From: an uncultured Flavobacteriaceae bacterium
GTDB lineage: Bacteria; Bacteroidota; Bacteroidia; Flavobacteriales; Flavobacteriaceae
Assembly (NCBI GenBank): GCA_947500575.1
Contig: CANMSI010000003.1
Span: 372,001-436,000, forward strand
Direction of reading: 5' to 3'
DNA length: 64,000 nucleotides
Part shown: positions 24,978 through 34,808 of the stretch, piece by piece
How the letters are laid out: each line of letters begins with the position of its first letter
How positions within the stretch are numbered: position 1 is the stretch's first letter
Translations under genes and position numbers: made by a program
The notes under the pieces: generated by a model
Seen by the model: only the letters and a program-made list of their open reading frames with translations
Database searches by the model: none
Told to the model about the DNA's origin: nothing

Positions 24978-26594
24978 ATGGATGCACCTAGATCAACTAC
25001 GAAATCGATTTCGTTAGATCAATATGGAATTACATCAAAAACAATTTTTTACCAACTTTCATCATCAGAACTTCATGAGCTTGCGCTAGATAAAGACATG
25101 GGTAAAGAGGCCTCCTCAGGGGCACTTGCTGTCAATACAGGCGAGTTCACTGGAAGATCTCCTAAAGACAGATTTATTGTTAAGGATGAGATAACCTCAG
25201 ATAGAATTTGGTGGGGCGATATTAATATTCCCTTCGCTTCGGACGATTTTGATAAGTTGTATGATAAGGTTATTCAATATTTAAATGAGAAGGAGCTTTA
25301 TGTAAGGGATTGCTATGCTTGTGCAGATGATGATTACCGCCTTAATATTCGTGTTATTAACGAATATCCATGGTCAAATATGTTTGCGTACAATATGTTT
25401 TTAAGACCAACGGAAGTCGAGTTGGAAGGTTTTGACGCAGAGTGGACTGTTATTAACGCTCCTGGGTTTATGGCCAATGCAGAGGTAGATGGCACGCGTC
25501 AACACAATTTTGCAATTCTGAATTTTAGTAAAAAGATAGCGCTTATTGGAGGTACGGGCTATACTGGAGAAATTAAGAAGGGGATTTTTTCAGCACTTAA
25601 TTTTATTCTTCCAGTATTTAAAAATACTTTACCCATGCACTGCTCTTCCAATGTAGGGCCAGAGGGGGATACAGCGATCTTTTTTGGGCTTTCCGGTACT
25701 GGAAAGACCACCCTATCTACAGATCCAAGTAGAAAACTTATTGGAGATGATGAGCATGGTTGGACCAATGAAAATACCGTATTCAACTTTGAAGGTGGCT
25801 GTTACGCAAAAGTAATTGATCTTTCTTCAGAGAAAGAGCCAGAGATTTATGGGGCTATAAAAAAAGGCGCCATTCTAGAAAACGTCATCATGGATACGCA
25901 AGGGGTGGTAGATTTTAAAGATACCTCCATTACACAGAATACACGTGTGAGTTATCCTATTTATCATATTGAAAATATACAGAATCCTTCTATTGGGAAA
26001 AACCCAAAAAATATATTCTTTTTAACAGCAGATGCTTTTGGAGTTTTACCTCCAATATCAAAGCTTACACCTAGTCAGGCGGCTTATCATTTTATCTCAG
26101 GATATACTGCAAAAGTTGCCGGGACAGAGGCAGGAGTGGTAGAGCCTAGACCCGAATTTTCTGCTTGTTTTGGAGCACCTTTTATGCCTTTGCACCCAAC
26201 CAAGTATGCAGAGATGTTAAGTAAGAAGATGAAAGAATCTGGTGTAAATGTTTGGTTGGTAAATACCGGGTGGACCGGAGGTCCTTATGGGGTAGGAACT
26301 AGAATGAAATTGAAATATACTAGAGCCATGATCCATGCGGCTTTAAATGGCGATCTAGGGTTGTACAATTACGATAATTACCATATTCATAGTGTGTTTG
26401 GAGTTGCACAGCCCAGAGAATGCCCTGGCGTACCTACAGACGTATTAAGTCCAAGAACAACATGGAATGATGATGAAGCTTATTATAAAACGGCTTTTAA
26501 ATTATCCAATGCTTTTAGAGAAAACTTTAAAAAGTTTGAATCGTATGCTAATGAGGAAATACGAAGAGGCGGTCCTCAGAGATATGCGCCTTAA
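24978..26594 (+). CDS. pckA: Phosphoenolpyruvate carboxykinase (ATP)
   Basis: A 538-residue enzyme that turns oxaloacetate and ATP into phosphoenolpyruvate, the entry to gluconeogenesis. Landmarks are the kinase-1a motif GLSGTGKTTLS, the kinase-2 region IGDDEHGW, and TGEFTGRSPKDRFIV near the N-terminus. A TTG eight codons upstream was rejected because it lies inside the minus-7 box and the ATG at 24978 gives a normal start. A strong terminator follows. With ald and the saccharopine dehydrogenase-like enzyme nearby, the area fits growth on amino acids. Confidence 0.98.
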   Translation: MDAPRSTTKSISLDQYGITSKTIFYQLSSSELHELALDKDMGKEASSGALAVNTGEFTGRSPKDRFIVKDEITSDRIWWGDINIPFASDDFDKLYDKVIQYLNEKELYVRDCYACADDDYRLNIRVINEYPWSNMFAYNMFLRPTEVELEGFDAEWTVINAPGFMANAEVDGTRQHNFAILNFSKKIALIGGTGYTGEIKKGIFSALNFILPVFKNTLPMHCSSNVGPEGDTAIFFGLSGTGKTTLSTDPSRKLIGDDEHGWTNENTVFNFEGGCYAKVIDLSSEKEPEIYGAIKKGAILENVIMDTQGVVDFKDTSITQNTRVSYPIYHIENIQNPSIGKNPKNIFFLTADAFGVLPPISKLTPSQAAYHFISGYTAKVAGTEAGVVEPRPEFSACFGAPFMPLHPTKYAEMLSKKMKESGVNVWLVNTGWTGGPYGVGTRMKLKYTRAMIHAALNGDLGLYNYDNYHIHSVFGVAQPRECPGVPTDVLSPRTTWNDDEAYYKTAFKLSNAFRENFKKFESYANEEIRRGGPQRYAP

Positions 26595-26614
26595 ATAGCT
26601 TTTTTGATATAAAA

Positions 26615-26647
26615 AAAGCCCTGATTTGTAGTCAGGGCTTTTCTTTT
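26615..26647. terminator. Terminator between pckA and the hemD-like gene
   Basis: A 10-bp stem (AAAGCCCTGA at 26615-26624 with 26632-26641), loop of 7, then a T-rich run TTTTCTTTT. The A-run on the left gives a T-run on the other strand, so it can serve both convergent genes. Confidence 0.87.
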
Positions 26648-26668
26648 ATATAATTGTTGGTAAGCTAG

Positions 26669-27415
26669 TTATTTCTTATTCGCAACATTAATGTATTTCT
26701 GCAAAGCCATTGTCATAGAGGGAGTCTCAGGTGTTGGCGCCTTAATATCGCATCGAAGCCCAGCATCTGTTGCAGCATTAATGGTAGAATTTCCATATAC
26801 CGCAATTCGCGTATCATTTTGTTCGAAATCTGGAAAATTCTTCAGCAACGATTCAATGCCAGAAGGGCTAAAGAATACTAGTATATCGTAATACACATTT
26901 CTAAGATCTGATAAATCACTGATAACAGTTTTGTAAAAAATAGCACGTTTCCAATTGACACCTAATTCCTCTAAGGTTTTAGGAACAATAGGTTTTAAAA
27001 CATCCGAAGAAGGTAATAAAAAACGTTCTTCTTTATATTTCTTGAACATGGGAATCATTTCAATGAAATTTCGCTTGCCAACGTAAATCTTGCGTTTTCG
27101 ATAAACCACATATTTTTGTAGATAATATGCGACTGCTTCCGATTGGCAAAAATACTTCATAGCATCTGGCACCTTAAAACGCATCTCTTCAGCAATTCTA
27201 AAAAAATGATCTACAGAGTTTCTACTGGTTAAGATAATAGCAGTGTAGTTGTTAAGGTCAATCTTTTGCTGACGAACGCTTTTAGCATCAACTCCTTCTA
27301 CATGTATAAAAGGCCTAAAGTCTACTTTCACCTTTTCTTTTTCAATAAGTCTAGAGTATGGAGAGTTTTCCATTTTTGGTTCCGGTTGTGATACCAAAAT
27401 CGTCTTTACTTTCAT
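26669..27415 (-). CDS. hemD: Uroporphyrinogen-III synthase family protein
   Basis: A 248-residue protein of the HemD family: two similar alpha/beta halves, IILTSRNSVDHFF in the first, DILVFFSPSGIESLL and RIAVYGNSTINAATDAGL in the second. In the haem pathway it closes hydroxymethylbilane to uroporphyrinogen III. A longer start at 27475 would add 20 residues with little family likeness; ATG at 27415 gives MKVKTILVSQPEP. It follows a DUF4271 gene by 5 bases, a conserved Bacteroidota pairing. HemD is poorly conserved, so enzymatic activity is probable rather than proven. Confidence 0.85.
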   Translation of the reverse strand: MKVKTILVSQPEPKMENSPYSRLIEKEKVKVDFRPFIHVEGVDAKSVRQQKIDLNNYTAIILTSRNSVDHFFRIAEEMRFKVPDAMKYFCQSEAVAYYLQKYVVYRKRKIYVGKRNFIEMIPMFKKYKEERFLLPSSDVLKPIVPKTLEELGVNWKRAIFYKTVISDLSDLRNVYYDILVFFSPSGIESLLKNFPDFEQNDTRIAVYGNSTINAATDAGLRCDIKAPTPETPSMTMALQKYINVANKK

Positions 27416-27420
27416 AAATA

Positions 27421-28077
27421 TCAGGCTTTTAACAAACTTCCAATTATCACAAAGGGTGAAATTTCGAGTGCGCAAAGGTACAAAATAAAATAGAAAAAGT
27501 TGTTAGCTATGAATTTTTGATGATTTCGAACTACAGTAACCCATCCAATGCCATTAATTAAAAGAATTAGGAAGATGGTTACATAAACTACAGCTTCGGA
27601 ATCTTTTAGCACGTACACTAAAACTACATTTGATAAAAACATGACCATCCCACTATAATTGAGATAGGATAATTTTTTAAAAACAAACTCGGAAATTGTC
27701 TTGTTGGTATTAAACACAAAACCGTTTCCTAATTGTAAAATTACTTTTAGTAGTATAAAAAGTAATAAGAGTCCTAGAATAAGCAGGTAGATCATAGGGT
27801 AATTATCATTTGACGATTCAAATAAGATTGCCCTGGCTAAATATATAAAAAGTGCAAAGTTGAGTACTTGAAAAATGGTGAAGAAAATATGAAACCAGTT
27901 GAGCAACTTATCCTTTTTATTATACATGAAAATGTATTTATTATTAAAAGGGAGAATAATGAAATTGGTAAATCGCATATAAAAAATACTCTTAGCAATA
28001 ACCACACATAGAACACTTGAAAAAATGATGATTGTAATCCAATCCATGGAATTGGTAGTTCTTAGAATAGGTTCCAT
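27421..28077 (-). CDS. DUF4271 membrane protein
   Basis: A 218-residue protein with about six membrane helices, matching the Bacteroidota family DUF4271 (RFTNFIILPFNNKYIF near the start; EFVFKKLSYLNYSG in the middle). It overlaps the upstream GT39 stop codon by one base (TAATG), so translation is coupled, and is followed by the hemD-like gene after 5 bases. The steady pairing with hemD suggests a link to haem or envelope metabolism, but no activity is known. Confidence 0.87.
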   Translation of the reverse strand: MEPILRTTNSMDWITIIIFSSVLCVVIAKSIFYMRFTNFIILPFNNKYIFMYNKKDKLLNWFHIFFTIFQVLNFALFIYLARAILFESSNDNYPMIYLLILGLLLLFILLKVILQLGNGFVFNTNKTISEFVFKKLSYLNYSGMVMFLSNVVLVYVLKDSEAVVYVTIFLILLINGIGWVTVVRNHQKFIANNFFYFILYLCALEISPFVIIGSLLKA

Positions 28078-29753
28078 TATTTTAGTTTTATGTTTTGTCC
28101 ATTAAGCCCAGTATACAATCCATTTTCCGAAATACTAATCTTAAAATAACCAGGTTCTTCAAGGCTAGATTTGGGTAAGTTAAAATTAAAATAAGTAGTA
28201 TCCTGTGCTACTAAAGTTACTATATTCTCATCTTTTACGGCCGCTTTCAAAGGGAGTACTTCTTGTACCTGTTTGTATCTATTTGTATAAGCAATACTAA
28301 ATTTTATTTTTTCTAAAGGAATGTTTTTTGAGTATGGATTATATACTTTTAAAACAACTTCTTGTGCCGTATTGTATGCTAATTCATCTTCATCTAAAAA
28401 GCAATGCAACTTCCTAAACGACTCGAAATTGGCGATGTATGATCCATAATATTGGGTCCCTTTTCCATTTTTATATGAGACATCGCCTTGTTTTACATAC
28501 TTAGAAACGTACAGAACTTTTTGATGTTGTACTTTAAATTCGCTGCTATCAATGGAATACTGATTTTTGCGGTAGTGTATGTTATTTAACGAATAGGTTG
28601 GGTTTCCTGAATAAAAAGAATACATGGGTGTGTTTCGATACGAATTCTCAAAAACCACTGGAATATCTCCAATTTGCGACTGTAAATTGGTAACCCATTC
28701 CTTATTTCCATGGCTTTCATATACCAGTGGTAATAAAGGTTGATGAATAATCCATAAACGCAGGTAACAAAGAATAATTAAATTGGCAATACCCAATCTA
28801 AAAATCCATTTTCGAACACCAACATTATCTAGCATATAATGATACACTAAAATAAAAATTGGAATACATACCACAATAATCCACTGTGTTTGTACACGTC
28901 TGTTAAAACTAGACACAAAAAAGAACAACAATACACCATAGGTAAGAAATAAAAGCGCCCTCGTATAGGTGTCTTTTGCTCTTGTTTTAAAAAGTGCATA
29001 GTATATCAATGGGAAGGTAAGACCAAAAAGAGCTACTAGATTTATAAAAAAACCAAGCGTAAAGTCTTCGAACTCATATGCTCTATTAGGCCGTTCAAAA
29101 AGGTGGTATTTAATGGAAACAAAATCATTGTCAAATAGCCATATAAAATGAGGTATATAGCAAATCAGTGCAACAAAAACTGCAAGCCAGGCGTATTTGT
29201 TTGTTAGTAGTTTGAGGTTGGATGCCAAAACAAAAACAATCACCAATACAGCATGATACTTGCTATACATTAAACAAGCCATTACCAAGCCTAAAAGCAA
29301 TGTAATAGGGATAGAAGGATGAGCAATAAATTTTTTGTATACCCAAAGGAATAAGGCAGTAAAAAAGAGTAAAGGAGTATCTGGAAGCGTAAGAAATCCA
29401 TAGGCATTTAGCAGTGTCATAGAAAGCCCTAGTATAAAGAAATGAAAAATGTACTTTCTCTTTTCCGCATGCTCTATTAGCCCCCAAAGAACTACAAAAG
29501 TGGCAACAGATAATACGCAACTCATAAATCGAACACCCAATTCTCCTTCAAAAAAGAAACTACTTATTTTAACCAATAAAGCCACCATAGGTGGATGATC
29601 AAAATAACCCCAAGCCATATTTTGGGCATAGTGCCAGTAGTAAGCCTCGTCAAAAATTAATTCTGTAAAATAACCTTGAATAAGATTCAATAAAAAAAGA
29701 GCTCCTAAACAGTAGAGAAAAGTTCTGGGTATTTTTTGTGTCATTCCTTCCAT
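28077..29753 (-). CDS. GT39-type membrane glycosyltransferase
   Basis: A 558-residue protein of the ArnT/PMT (GT39) superfamily: about ten membrane helices in residues 10-350 and a periplasmic C-terminal part. The first loop has the acidic catalytic motif DEAYYWHYAQ followed by YFDHPPMVALL, typical of enzymes that take a sugar from a polyprenyl phosphate. TTG at 29762 was rejected; ATG at 29753 or 29744 fits the promoter box. The divergent GT2 gene (polyprenyl-phosphate sugar synthase type) could supply its donor. The acceptor is unknown. Confidence 0.9.
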   Translation of the reverse strand: MEGMTQKIPRTFLYCLGALFLLNLIQGYFTELIFDEAYYWHYAQNMAWGYFDHPPMVALLVKISSFFFEGELGVRFMSCVLSVATFVVLWGLIEHAEKRKYIFHFFILGLSMTLLNAYGFLTLPDTPLLFFTALFLWVYKKFIAHPSIPITLLLGLVMACLMYSKYHAVLVIVFVLASNLKLLTNKYAWLAVFVALICYIPHFIWLFDNDFVSIKYHLFERPNRAYEFEDFTLGFFINLVALFGLTFPLIYYALFKTRAKDTYTRALLFLTYGVLLFFFVSSFNRRVQTQWIIVVCIPIFILVYHYMLDNVGVRKWIFRLGIANLIILCYLRLWIIHQPLLPLVYESHGNKEWVTNLQSQIGDIPVVFENSYRNTPMYSFYSGNPTYSLNNIHYRKNQYSIDSSEFKVQHQKVLYVSKYVKQGDVSYKNGKGTQYYGSYIANFESFRKLHCFLDEDELAYNTAQEVVLKVYNPYSKNIPLEKIKFSIAYTNRYKQVQEVLPLKAAVKDENIVTLVAQDTTYFNFNLPKSSLEEPGYFKISISENGLYTGLNGQNIKLK

Positions 29754-29763
29754 TAATTCCAAA

Positions 29764-29771
29764 CAAAATTA
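29764..29771 (-). promoter_or_regulatory. Minus-7 promoter box for the GT39 operon
   Basis: On the minus strand TAATTTTG fits TAnnTTTG and lies 10 bases before the ATG at 29753, so the mRNA leader would be only a few bases. Confidence 0.45.
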
Positions 29772-29847
29772 CGAATTATACTTAGGAAGAGAATTTTAAA
29801 AAAATGATAAAAGAAAAAGGGGATTTCATTCGAGGGTCATAAAATAG

Positions 29848-29855
29848 TACTTTTG
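29848..29855 (+). promoter_or_regulatory. Minus-7 promoter box for GT2-pyrC-DUF4296
   Basis: TACTTTTG fits TAnnTTTG and ends 19 bases before the GT2 start. It faces away from the GT39 box in the same 120-base intergenic region, making a compact divergent promoter pair. No clear minus-33 TTG. Confidence 0.5.
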
Positions 29856-29874
29856 CCCAAATTATTACAAGTCC

Positions 29875-30603
29875 ATGTCAGATCGTTTAGTTATTATTCC
29901 CACATTCAACGAGATTGAAAACGTAGAAGCCATTATACAGGCTGTCTTCGATGTAGACATGGGTTTCCACGTTTTAATTGTAGATGATAATTCTCCAGAT
30001 GGTACGGCTTCTAAAGTTCTGGAAATGCAGAAGCAATGGAAAGATCAATTATTTTTAGAAGTAAGAAAGGAAAAAGCAGGATTGGGAACTGCGTATATCC
30101 ATGGATTTAAATGGGCTATTGCACGAAAGTATGATTACATTTTTGAAATGGATGCAGATTTTTCACATAAACCATCTGATTTACCTCGCCTGTATAAGGC
30201 ATGCGCGGATGGTGCCGATGTATCTGTAGGATCTCGCTATAAAAAAGGGGTAAATGTGGTTAATTGGCCGTTGTATAGAATCTTGTTATCCTATGGAGCA
30301 TCTTTCTATGTTAAAATAATTACGGGCATGCGTGTGCACGATCCTACGGCAGGATTTGTTTGTTATCGAAGAGCAGTTTTAGAGGCTATTGATTTAGATG
30401 CTGTTCGTTTTATTGGCTATGCTTTTCAGATTGAGATGAAGTTTAGAGCACATTTGAAAAAATTCCGCATCGTGGAAGTTCCCATCGTTTTTACGGATAG
30501 GGTCCTCGGAAAATCTAAGATGAGTTCTTCCATTGTAAGCGAGGCTATTTTTGGAGTTTTAAAAATGAAATTTAGCAGCATATTTCGCAAAAAAGATTTT
30601 TAG
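29875..30603 (+). CDS. Polyprenyl-phosphate sugar synthase (GT2, Dpm1-like)
   Basis: A 242-residue GT-A glycosyltransferase of the dolichyl-phosphate mannose synthase type. It has IPTFNEIENVEAII at the start, IVDDNSPDGT, the metal-binding EMDADFSHKP (DxD) and VHDPTAGFVCYRR. There is no C-terminal membrane domain, so it is a soluble or peripheral enzyme that would load a nucleotide sugar onto a polyprenyl phosphate at the inner membrane. The GT39 enzyme encoded divergently is a plausible consumer. It is the first gene of a tight operon with pyrC (2-base gap). Confidence 0.93.
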   Translation: MSDRLVIIPTFNEIENVEAIIQAVFDVDMGFHVLIVDDNSPDGTASKVLEMQKQWKDQLFLEVRKEKAGLGTAYIHGFKWAIARKYDYIFEMDADFSHKPSDLPRLYKACADGADVSVGSRYKKGVNVVNWPLYRILLSYGASFYVKIITGMRVHDPTAGFVCYRRAVLEAIDLDAVRFIGYAFQIEMKFRAHLKKFRIVEVPIVFTDRVLGKSKMSSSIVSEAIFGVLKMKFSSIFRKKDF

Positions 30604-30605
30604 GA

Positions 30606-31937
30606 ATGAGGCAGATACTAATTAAAAACGCTGTAATTGTTAATGAAAATTCTCAATTTGAAGGGGATATCTTAATACAAGGAGAGCGTATTGCAAGAAT
30701 TGATAAAGACATTAGTTCAGATACGGCCCAAGTAATAGATGTACAAGGAAGCTATGTGCTTCCTGGTATTATTGATGACCAAGTTCACTTTAGAGAGCCT
30801 GGTCTTACCCATAAAGGGAATATTGCTTCAGAAAGTAGAGCGGCTATGGCTGGGGGTATCACCACTTTTATGGAACAGCCTAATACGAATCCGCAGACCA
30901 CAACCATTGAAAAGTTAGAAGAGAAATTTGTCACAGCTTCTAAATCTTCGTTTGCTAACTATTCATTTCTTTTTGGAGGAACAAACGATAATTTAGAGGA
31001 ACTTAAAAGGCTGGATAAAAATGCCTGTTCTGGAATTAAGTTATTTTTAGGGTCGTCTACCGGGAATATGTTGGTAGATAATGAGGTGGTTATTGAAAAA
31101 ATCTTCAGAAGTACAGAAATGGTGATCTCCACGCATTGCGAAGATGAAACTACCATTCGACAAAATATGGCTACTTATGTAACGAAATATGGCGATGATA
31201 TTCCTATGGAATGCCACCCGCTAATAAGAAGCGAAGAAGCTTGTTATATTTCCTCATCAAAAGCAATTGCACTTGCTAAAAAGACAGGAGCACGCTTGCA
31301 TGTATTTCATATTTCTACTGGGAAGGAAACGGCGCTTTTCAGAAATGATATCCCTCTAAAAGAAAAAAAGATAACGGCAGAGGTTTGTGTGCATCACCTT
31401 TGGTTTTCGGATAAGGATTATGCTTCTAAGGGAACGCGAATTAAGTGGAACCCAGCTATTAAAACCGAATTGGATCGAACACAACTATGGGATGCACTTT
31501 TAGATGATCGCATAGATGTGATTGCTACAGACCATGCACCACATACTTCAGAAGAAAAGAATCAACTATATACCAAAGCCCCTTCTGGAGGTCCCTTGGT
31601 ACAACATGCTTTACCTGCTATTTTAGAGAAATACCATGAAGGAGTAATTTCCTTGGAAAAAGCAGTGCAGAAAATGTGTCACAACCCAGCTATTCTATTT
31701 CAAATAAAAGAGAGAGGGTATATTAGAGAAGGATACTATGCAGATTTAGTGGTGGTTGCAAATAGTCCATGGACGGTGAGTAAAGAAAATATTGCTTATC
31801 AATGCGGTTGGTCCCCGTTTGAGGGAACTACATTTAAATCTAAGATATCTCATACTTTTGTAAATGGTCATTTAGCTTATGAAAATGGTGTCTTTTCACA
31901 AGAAAGAAATGCTCACAGATTAACCTTTGATAGATGA
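30606..31937 (+). CDS. pyrC: Dihydroorotase
   Basis: A 443-residue amidohydrolase of the type I dihydroorotase group, closing carbamoyl aspartate to dihydroorotate in pyrimidine synthesis. Metal-site motifs are DQVHFREPG (His61, Arg63), THCEDE, HVFHIST and ATDHAPH; the substrate motif EQPNTNPQT is in the usual place. Allantoinase is the closest alternative, but the FREPG motif and context favour dihydroorotase. The stop overlaps the next start (ATGA), so translation of the DUF4296 lipoprotein is coupled. Confidence 0.93.
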   Translation: MRQILIKNAVIVNENSQFEGDILIQGERIARIDKDISSDTAQVIDVQGSYVLPGIIDDQVHFREPGLTHKGNIASESRAAMAGGITTFMEQPNTNPQTTTIEKLEEKFVTASKSSFANYSFLFGGTNDNLEELKRLDKNACSGIKLFLGSSTGNMLVDNEVVIEKIFRSTEMVISTHCEDETTIRQNMATYVTKYGDDIPMECHPLIRSEEACYISSSKAIALAKKTGARLHVFHISTGKETALFRNDIPLKEKKITAEVCVHHLWFSDKDYASKGTRIKWNPAIKTELDRTQLWDALLDDRIDVIATDHAPHTSEEKNQLYTKAPSGGPLVQHALPAILEKYHEGVISLEKAVQKMCHNPAILFQIKERGYIREGYYADLVVVANSPWTVSKENIAYQCGWSPFEGTTFKSKISHTFVNGHLAYENGVFSQERNAHRLTFDR

Positions 31938-32377
31938 GTATGAAAAAAATAGTATTGGCTTTATTAGTGTGCGTTCTATGGGCTTGTGGCGAAAAAATGG
32001 TAAAAGAACCAGATAATCTTATTCCCAAAGAAACGATGTCTGAGATTTTATTTGATTTGGCGATTCTCAATGCTGGTAAGAACACCAACCCTTCTATCTT
32101 GACTAAAAACAAGATAGAAATAATGGAAAATTTATATACCAAATACAAAATAGACAGCACGCAATTTGTTACCAGTGATACCTATTACGCATCCATACCT
32201 GCAGAGTATGAGGACATTTATAATTCTGTAGAAAAGCGATTAGACAAATTAAAGAAAAGCATAGACGAGGCCAAAAAGAAGGAAATGGACAGTGTGCGGA
32301 AAAAAAATGTTCCGCCTAGTACGATCAAAGAAAGAGCTACTTTAAAAAAGGCCGATTCTACAGGCGCTCTTCCTTAA
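31934..32377 (+). CDS. DUF4296 lipoprotein
   Basis: A 147-residue lipoprotein (VLWAC, Cys18) of the Bacteroidota family DUF4296: LIPKETMSEILFDLAILNA, then a helical stretch with YTKYKIDSTQF and YYASIPAEYEDIYNSVEKRLDKL. The C-terminal 40 residues are Lys/Glu-rich and probably disordered. It overlaps pyrC by 4 bases, as in many flavobacteria; the reason for this pairing is unknown. Its last 20 bases overlap the convergent epimerase gene. Confidence 0.88.
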   Translation: MSMKKIVLALLVCVLWACGEKMVKEPDNLIPKETMSEILFDLAILNAGKNTNPSILTKNKIEIMENLYTKYKIDSTQFVTSDTYYASIPAEYEDIYNSVEKRLDKLKKSIDEAKKKEMDSVRKKNVPPSTIKERATLKKADSTGALP

Positions 32378-33365
32378 ATTTTTGACACACAAATTCAAAG
32401 GTGTCTTCCAAAGCTTCGAATTCAAAATCAAGACTGTTTTTAATTTTCTGATTGCTATAAACTCTTGGATACTTTAAAGAATGTACTGCCACTTTTGTTA
32501 ATTTTCTCCCGTTTTGAGTGAGCAGGTTTTTAAACCAATCCAAACGCCACAAAATTTCAAGATGCCACATTTTTAATGGTTTTTTGGGTGGTTTCATTTC
32601 CCACCTTCTTGTGATTTCTGTTAAGATTTGTTGATAGGAAATGTTTTTAGAGATGGCTATAAAACGTTCATTTTGTATGGAAGAATCCATTAACTGTATC
32701 ATCATCTTTACCGTATCATGTACGCTTATGCATGCAGTACCACCGGGTGGATAATAGGAATATTTTTTAGCTGCAGTAGTGAATAGAACGCCACTACCAC
32801 TATCCCAAAATCCTGGTCCAAGAATAACCCCTGGGTTTACAATTACAACAGGGAGCCCTTCTTGAGTTCCACGCCAAACCTCCATCTCGGCAGCATATTT
32901 GGTCAAAGCATATACATTGGCATCGGTAGTGCTCCATTCACTTTCTTCTGTAGCTTCTGCAGTTCCATTACTTCTTCCAATGGCTGCAATAGAGCTTACA
33001 TAGCACAACTTATGAACCTTATGCGCAAGACATAAGTTTACAATATTAGCCGTGCCCTCCACATTAATTTTCAATAAGGTTTCATAGTCCCCGGGATCAA
33101 AGGAAATTAGAGCGGCGCAATGATAAACCAGAGAAACACCTTCGAAAGCAGTTTCTAAAGAGGGAATATCCGTAATATCGCCTTGTACCCAAGTAATTTT
33201 ATCAAATAGTTGATGAGGAGCTTCATGGTAATATGAAAAAACCTTTTTCACCACTTCTATCTTCTTTTCAGTTCTAAAAAGTGCTTTAATTTTCACATCT
33301 TTTTTTGCTAAATCGAATAGCAGATGCGCTCCTACCAAACCCGTTCCACCCGTAACTAAAATCAT
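32358..33365 (-). CDS. NAD-dependent epimerase/dehydratase (extended SDR)
   Basis: A 335-residue extended short-chain dehydrogenase/reductase: nucleotide motif GGTGLVG at 6-12, DITD, NVEGTANIVNLC, the catalytic Tyr-x3-Lys in YALTKYAAE, and VNPGVILGPG. The SDR pattern and C-terminal half resemble dihydroflavonol-reductase or 3-beta-HSD-like family members rather than classical sugar epimerases. The substrate is not identifiable. It is monocistronic and converges on DUF4296. Confidence 0.87.
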   Translation of the reverse strand: MILVTGGTGLVGAHLLFDLAKKDVKIKALFRTEKKIEVVKKVFSYYHEAPHQLFDKITWVQGDITDIPSLETAFEGVSLVYHCAALISFDPGDYETLLKINVEGTANIVNLCLAHKVHKLCYVSSIAAIGRSNGTAEATEESEWSTTDANVYALTKYAAEMEVWRGTQEGLPVVIVNPGVILGPGFWDSGSGVLFTTAAKKYSYYPPGGTACISVHDTVKMMIQLMDSSIQNERFIAISKNISYQQILTEITRRWEMKPPKKPLKMWHLEILWRLDWFKNLLTQNGRKLTKVAVHSLKYPRVYSNQKIKNSLDFEFEALEDTFEFVCQKFKEERL

Positions 33366-33473
33366 ATTTCAAAGGTACTTAATTTGGAAAAGATAGGATT
33401 ATGTTTCTTGGGCATCTATATGAATACACTGAAGTTTTGAACTAATAAAGTATTAAAAAATGACGATTGCGTT

Positions 33474-33481
33474 TATATTTG
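33474..33481 (+). promoter_or_regulatory. Minus-7 promoter box for tyrS
   Basis: TATATTTG fits TAnnTTTG exactly and ends 28 bases before the tyrS ATG. No minus-33 TTG is found at the usual spacing. Confidence 0.5.
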
Positions 33482-33509
33482 CAGCATCGATTTAAAATTT
33501 GAGAGTGGT

Positions 33510-34808
33510 ATGATTTCAAACTTTGTGGAAGAATTAAAATGGAGAGGAATGTTACACGATGCAATGCCTGGCACCGAGGAACATTTATTGAAGGAGATGC
33601 AAGCGGCTTATTTAGGAATAGACCCCACGGCTGACTCTCTACATATTGGGCATCTAGTAGGAGTAATGATGTTACGTCATTTTCAACTATCAGGACATAA
33701 GCCTTTTGCATTGGTTGGTGGTGCTACAGGAATGATAGGAGATCCTTCAGGAAAATCTGATGAACGTAATTTATTGGATGAAGCTACCCTGCGGCATAAT
33801 GAAAATGCTTTAAAAGAACAATTATCTCGGTTTCTAGACTTTAATAGCGATGCCCCAAATGCGGCAGAGTTAGTGAATAACTACGACTGGATGAAAGATT
33901 TTTCCTTTCTCGAATTTATCCGAGATATTGGAAAGCATATTACGGTGAATTATATGATGGGAAAAGATTCTGTAAAGAAACGCCTTTCCGCGGATGCGAA
34001 AGAAGGAATGTCTTTTACAGAATTTACATATCAACTGGTACAGGGGTACGATTTTTTGCATTTGTATAGAAGCCATAATTGTTCACTTCAAATGGGCGGA
34101 AGTGATCAGTGGGGTAATATTACTACTGGCACAGAGCTTATAAGAAGAATAGGCGGAGGAAAGGGATATGCCCTTACCTGCCCTTTAATTACAAAAGCAG
34201 ATGGCACCAAGTTTGGAAAGACAGAAGGCGGCAATGTGTGGTTGGATGCAAATAGAACATCGCCGTATAAATTTTATCAATACTGGCTAAATACTTCCGA
34301 TGAAGATGCAGAAAAGTATATTAAAATATTTACCTTCTTATCAAAAGATACAATTAATGCTCTTATAGAAGAGCATTCCGCTGCACCACATGCAAGAGTG
34401 CTTCAAAAACGTTTGGCCAATGAAATTACGGTTATGGTGCATTCTCAACAAGATTTAGATAATTCAATCAAAGCGAGCGCTATTCTTTTTGGAAAATCTA
34501 CAGCAGATGATTTGAAGACTTTAGATGAGAAAACATTTTTAGAAGTATTTGATGGGGTACCCCAAGCCGAGGTGCAAAGGACTGATATTCAGGAAGGTTT
34601 AGACATGATAGGTGCTTTGGCGGCTAAAACAAGCTTTTTGGGATCTAATGGAGAAGCAAGAAGAGAATTAAAGCAGAACTCAATTTCTGTTAATAAAGAA
34701 AAGGTAAAAGAAACATATCTTATAGGTACTTCTGACCTCATAAATGACAGGTATGTACTGCTGCAGCGTGGCAAGAAGAACTATTTTTTACTTATCGTGA
34801 ACGAATGA
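33510..34808 (+). CDS. tyrS: Tyrosyl-tRNA synthetase
   Basis: A 432-residue class I synthetase. The HIGH motif is in [14 protein letters not shown] (about 35-50), the KMSKS equivalent is KFGKTEGGN, and the tyrosine pocket stretch is [13 protein letters not shown]. The C-terminal part (about 360-432: [17 protein letters not shown]) is the S4-type tRNA-binding domain. Its stop overlaps the next start by 4 bases (ATGA), coupling it to a small ankyrin protein. Confidence 0.98.
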   Translation: MISNFVEELKWRGMLHDAMPGTEEHLLKEMQAAYLGIDPTADSLHIGHLVGVMMLRHFQLSGHKPFALVGGATGMIGDPSGKSDERNLLDEATLRHNENALKEQLSRFLDFNSDAPNAAELVNNYDWMKDFSFLEFIRDIGKHITVNYMMGKDSVKKRLSADAKEGMSFTEFTYQLVQGYDFLHLYRSHNCSLQMGGSDQWGNITTGTELIRRIGGGKGYALTCPLITKADGTKFGKTEGGNVWLDANRTSPYKFYQYWLNTSDEDAEKYIKIFTFLSKDTINALIEEHSAAPHARVLQKRLANEITVMVHSQQDLDNSIKASAILFGKSTADDLKTLDEKTFLEVFDGVPQAEVQRTDIQEGLDMIGALAAKTSFLGSNGEARRELKQNSISVNKEKVKETYLIGTSDLINDRYVLLQRGKKNYFLLIVNE

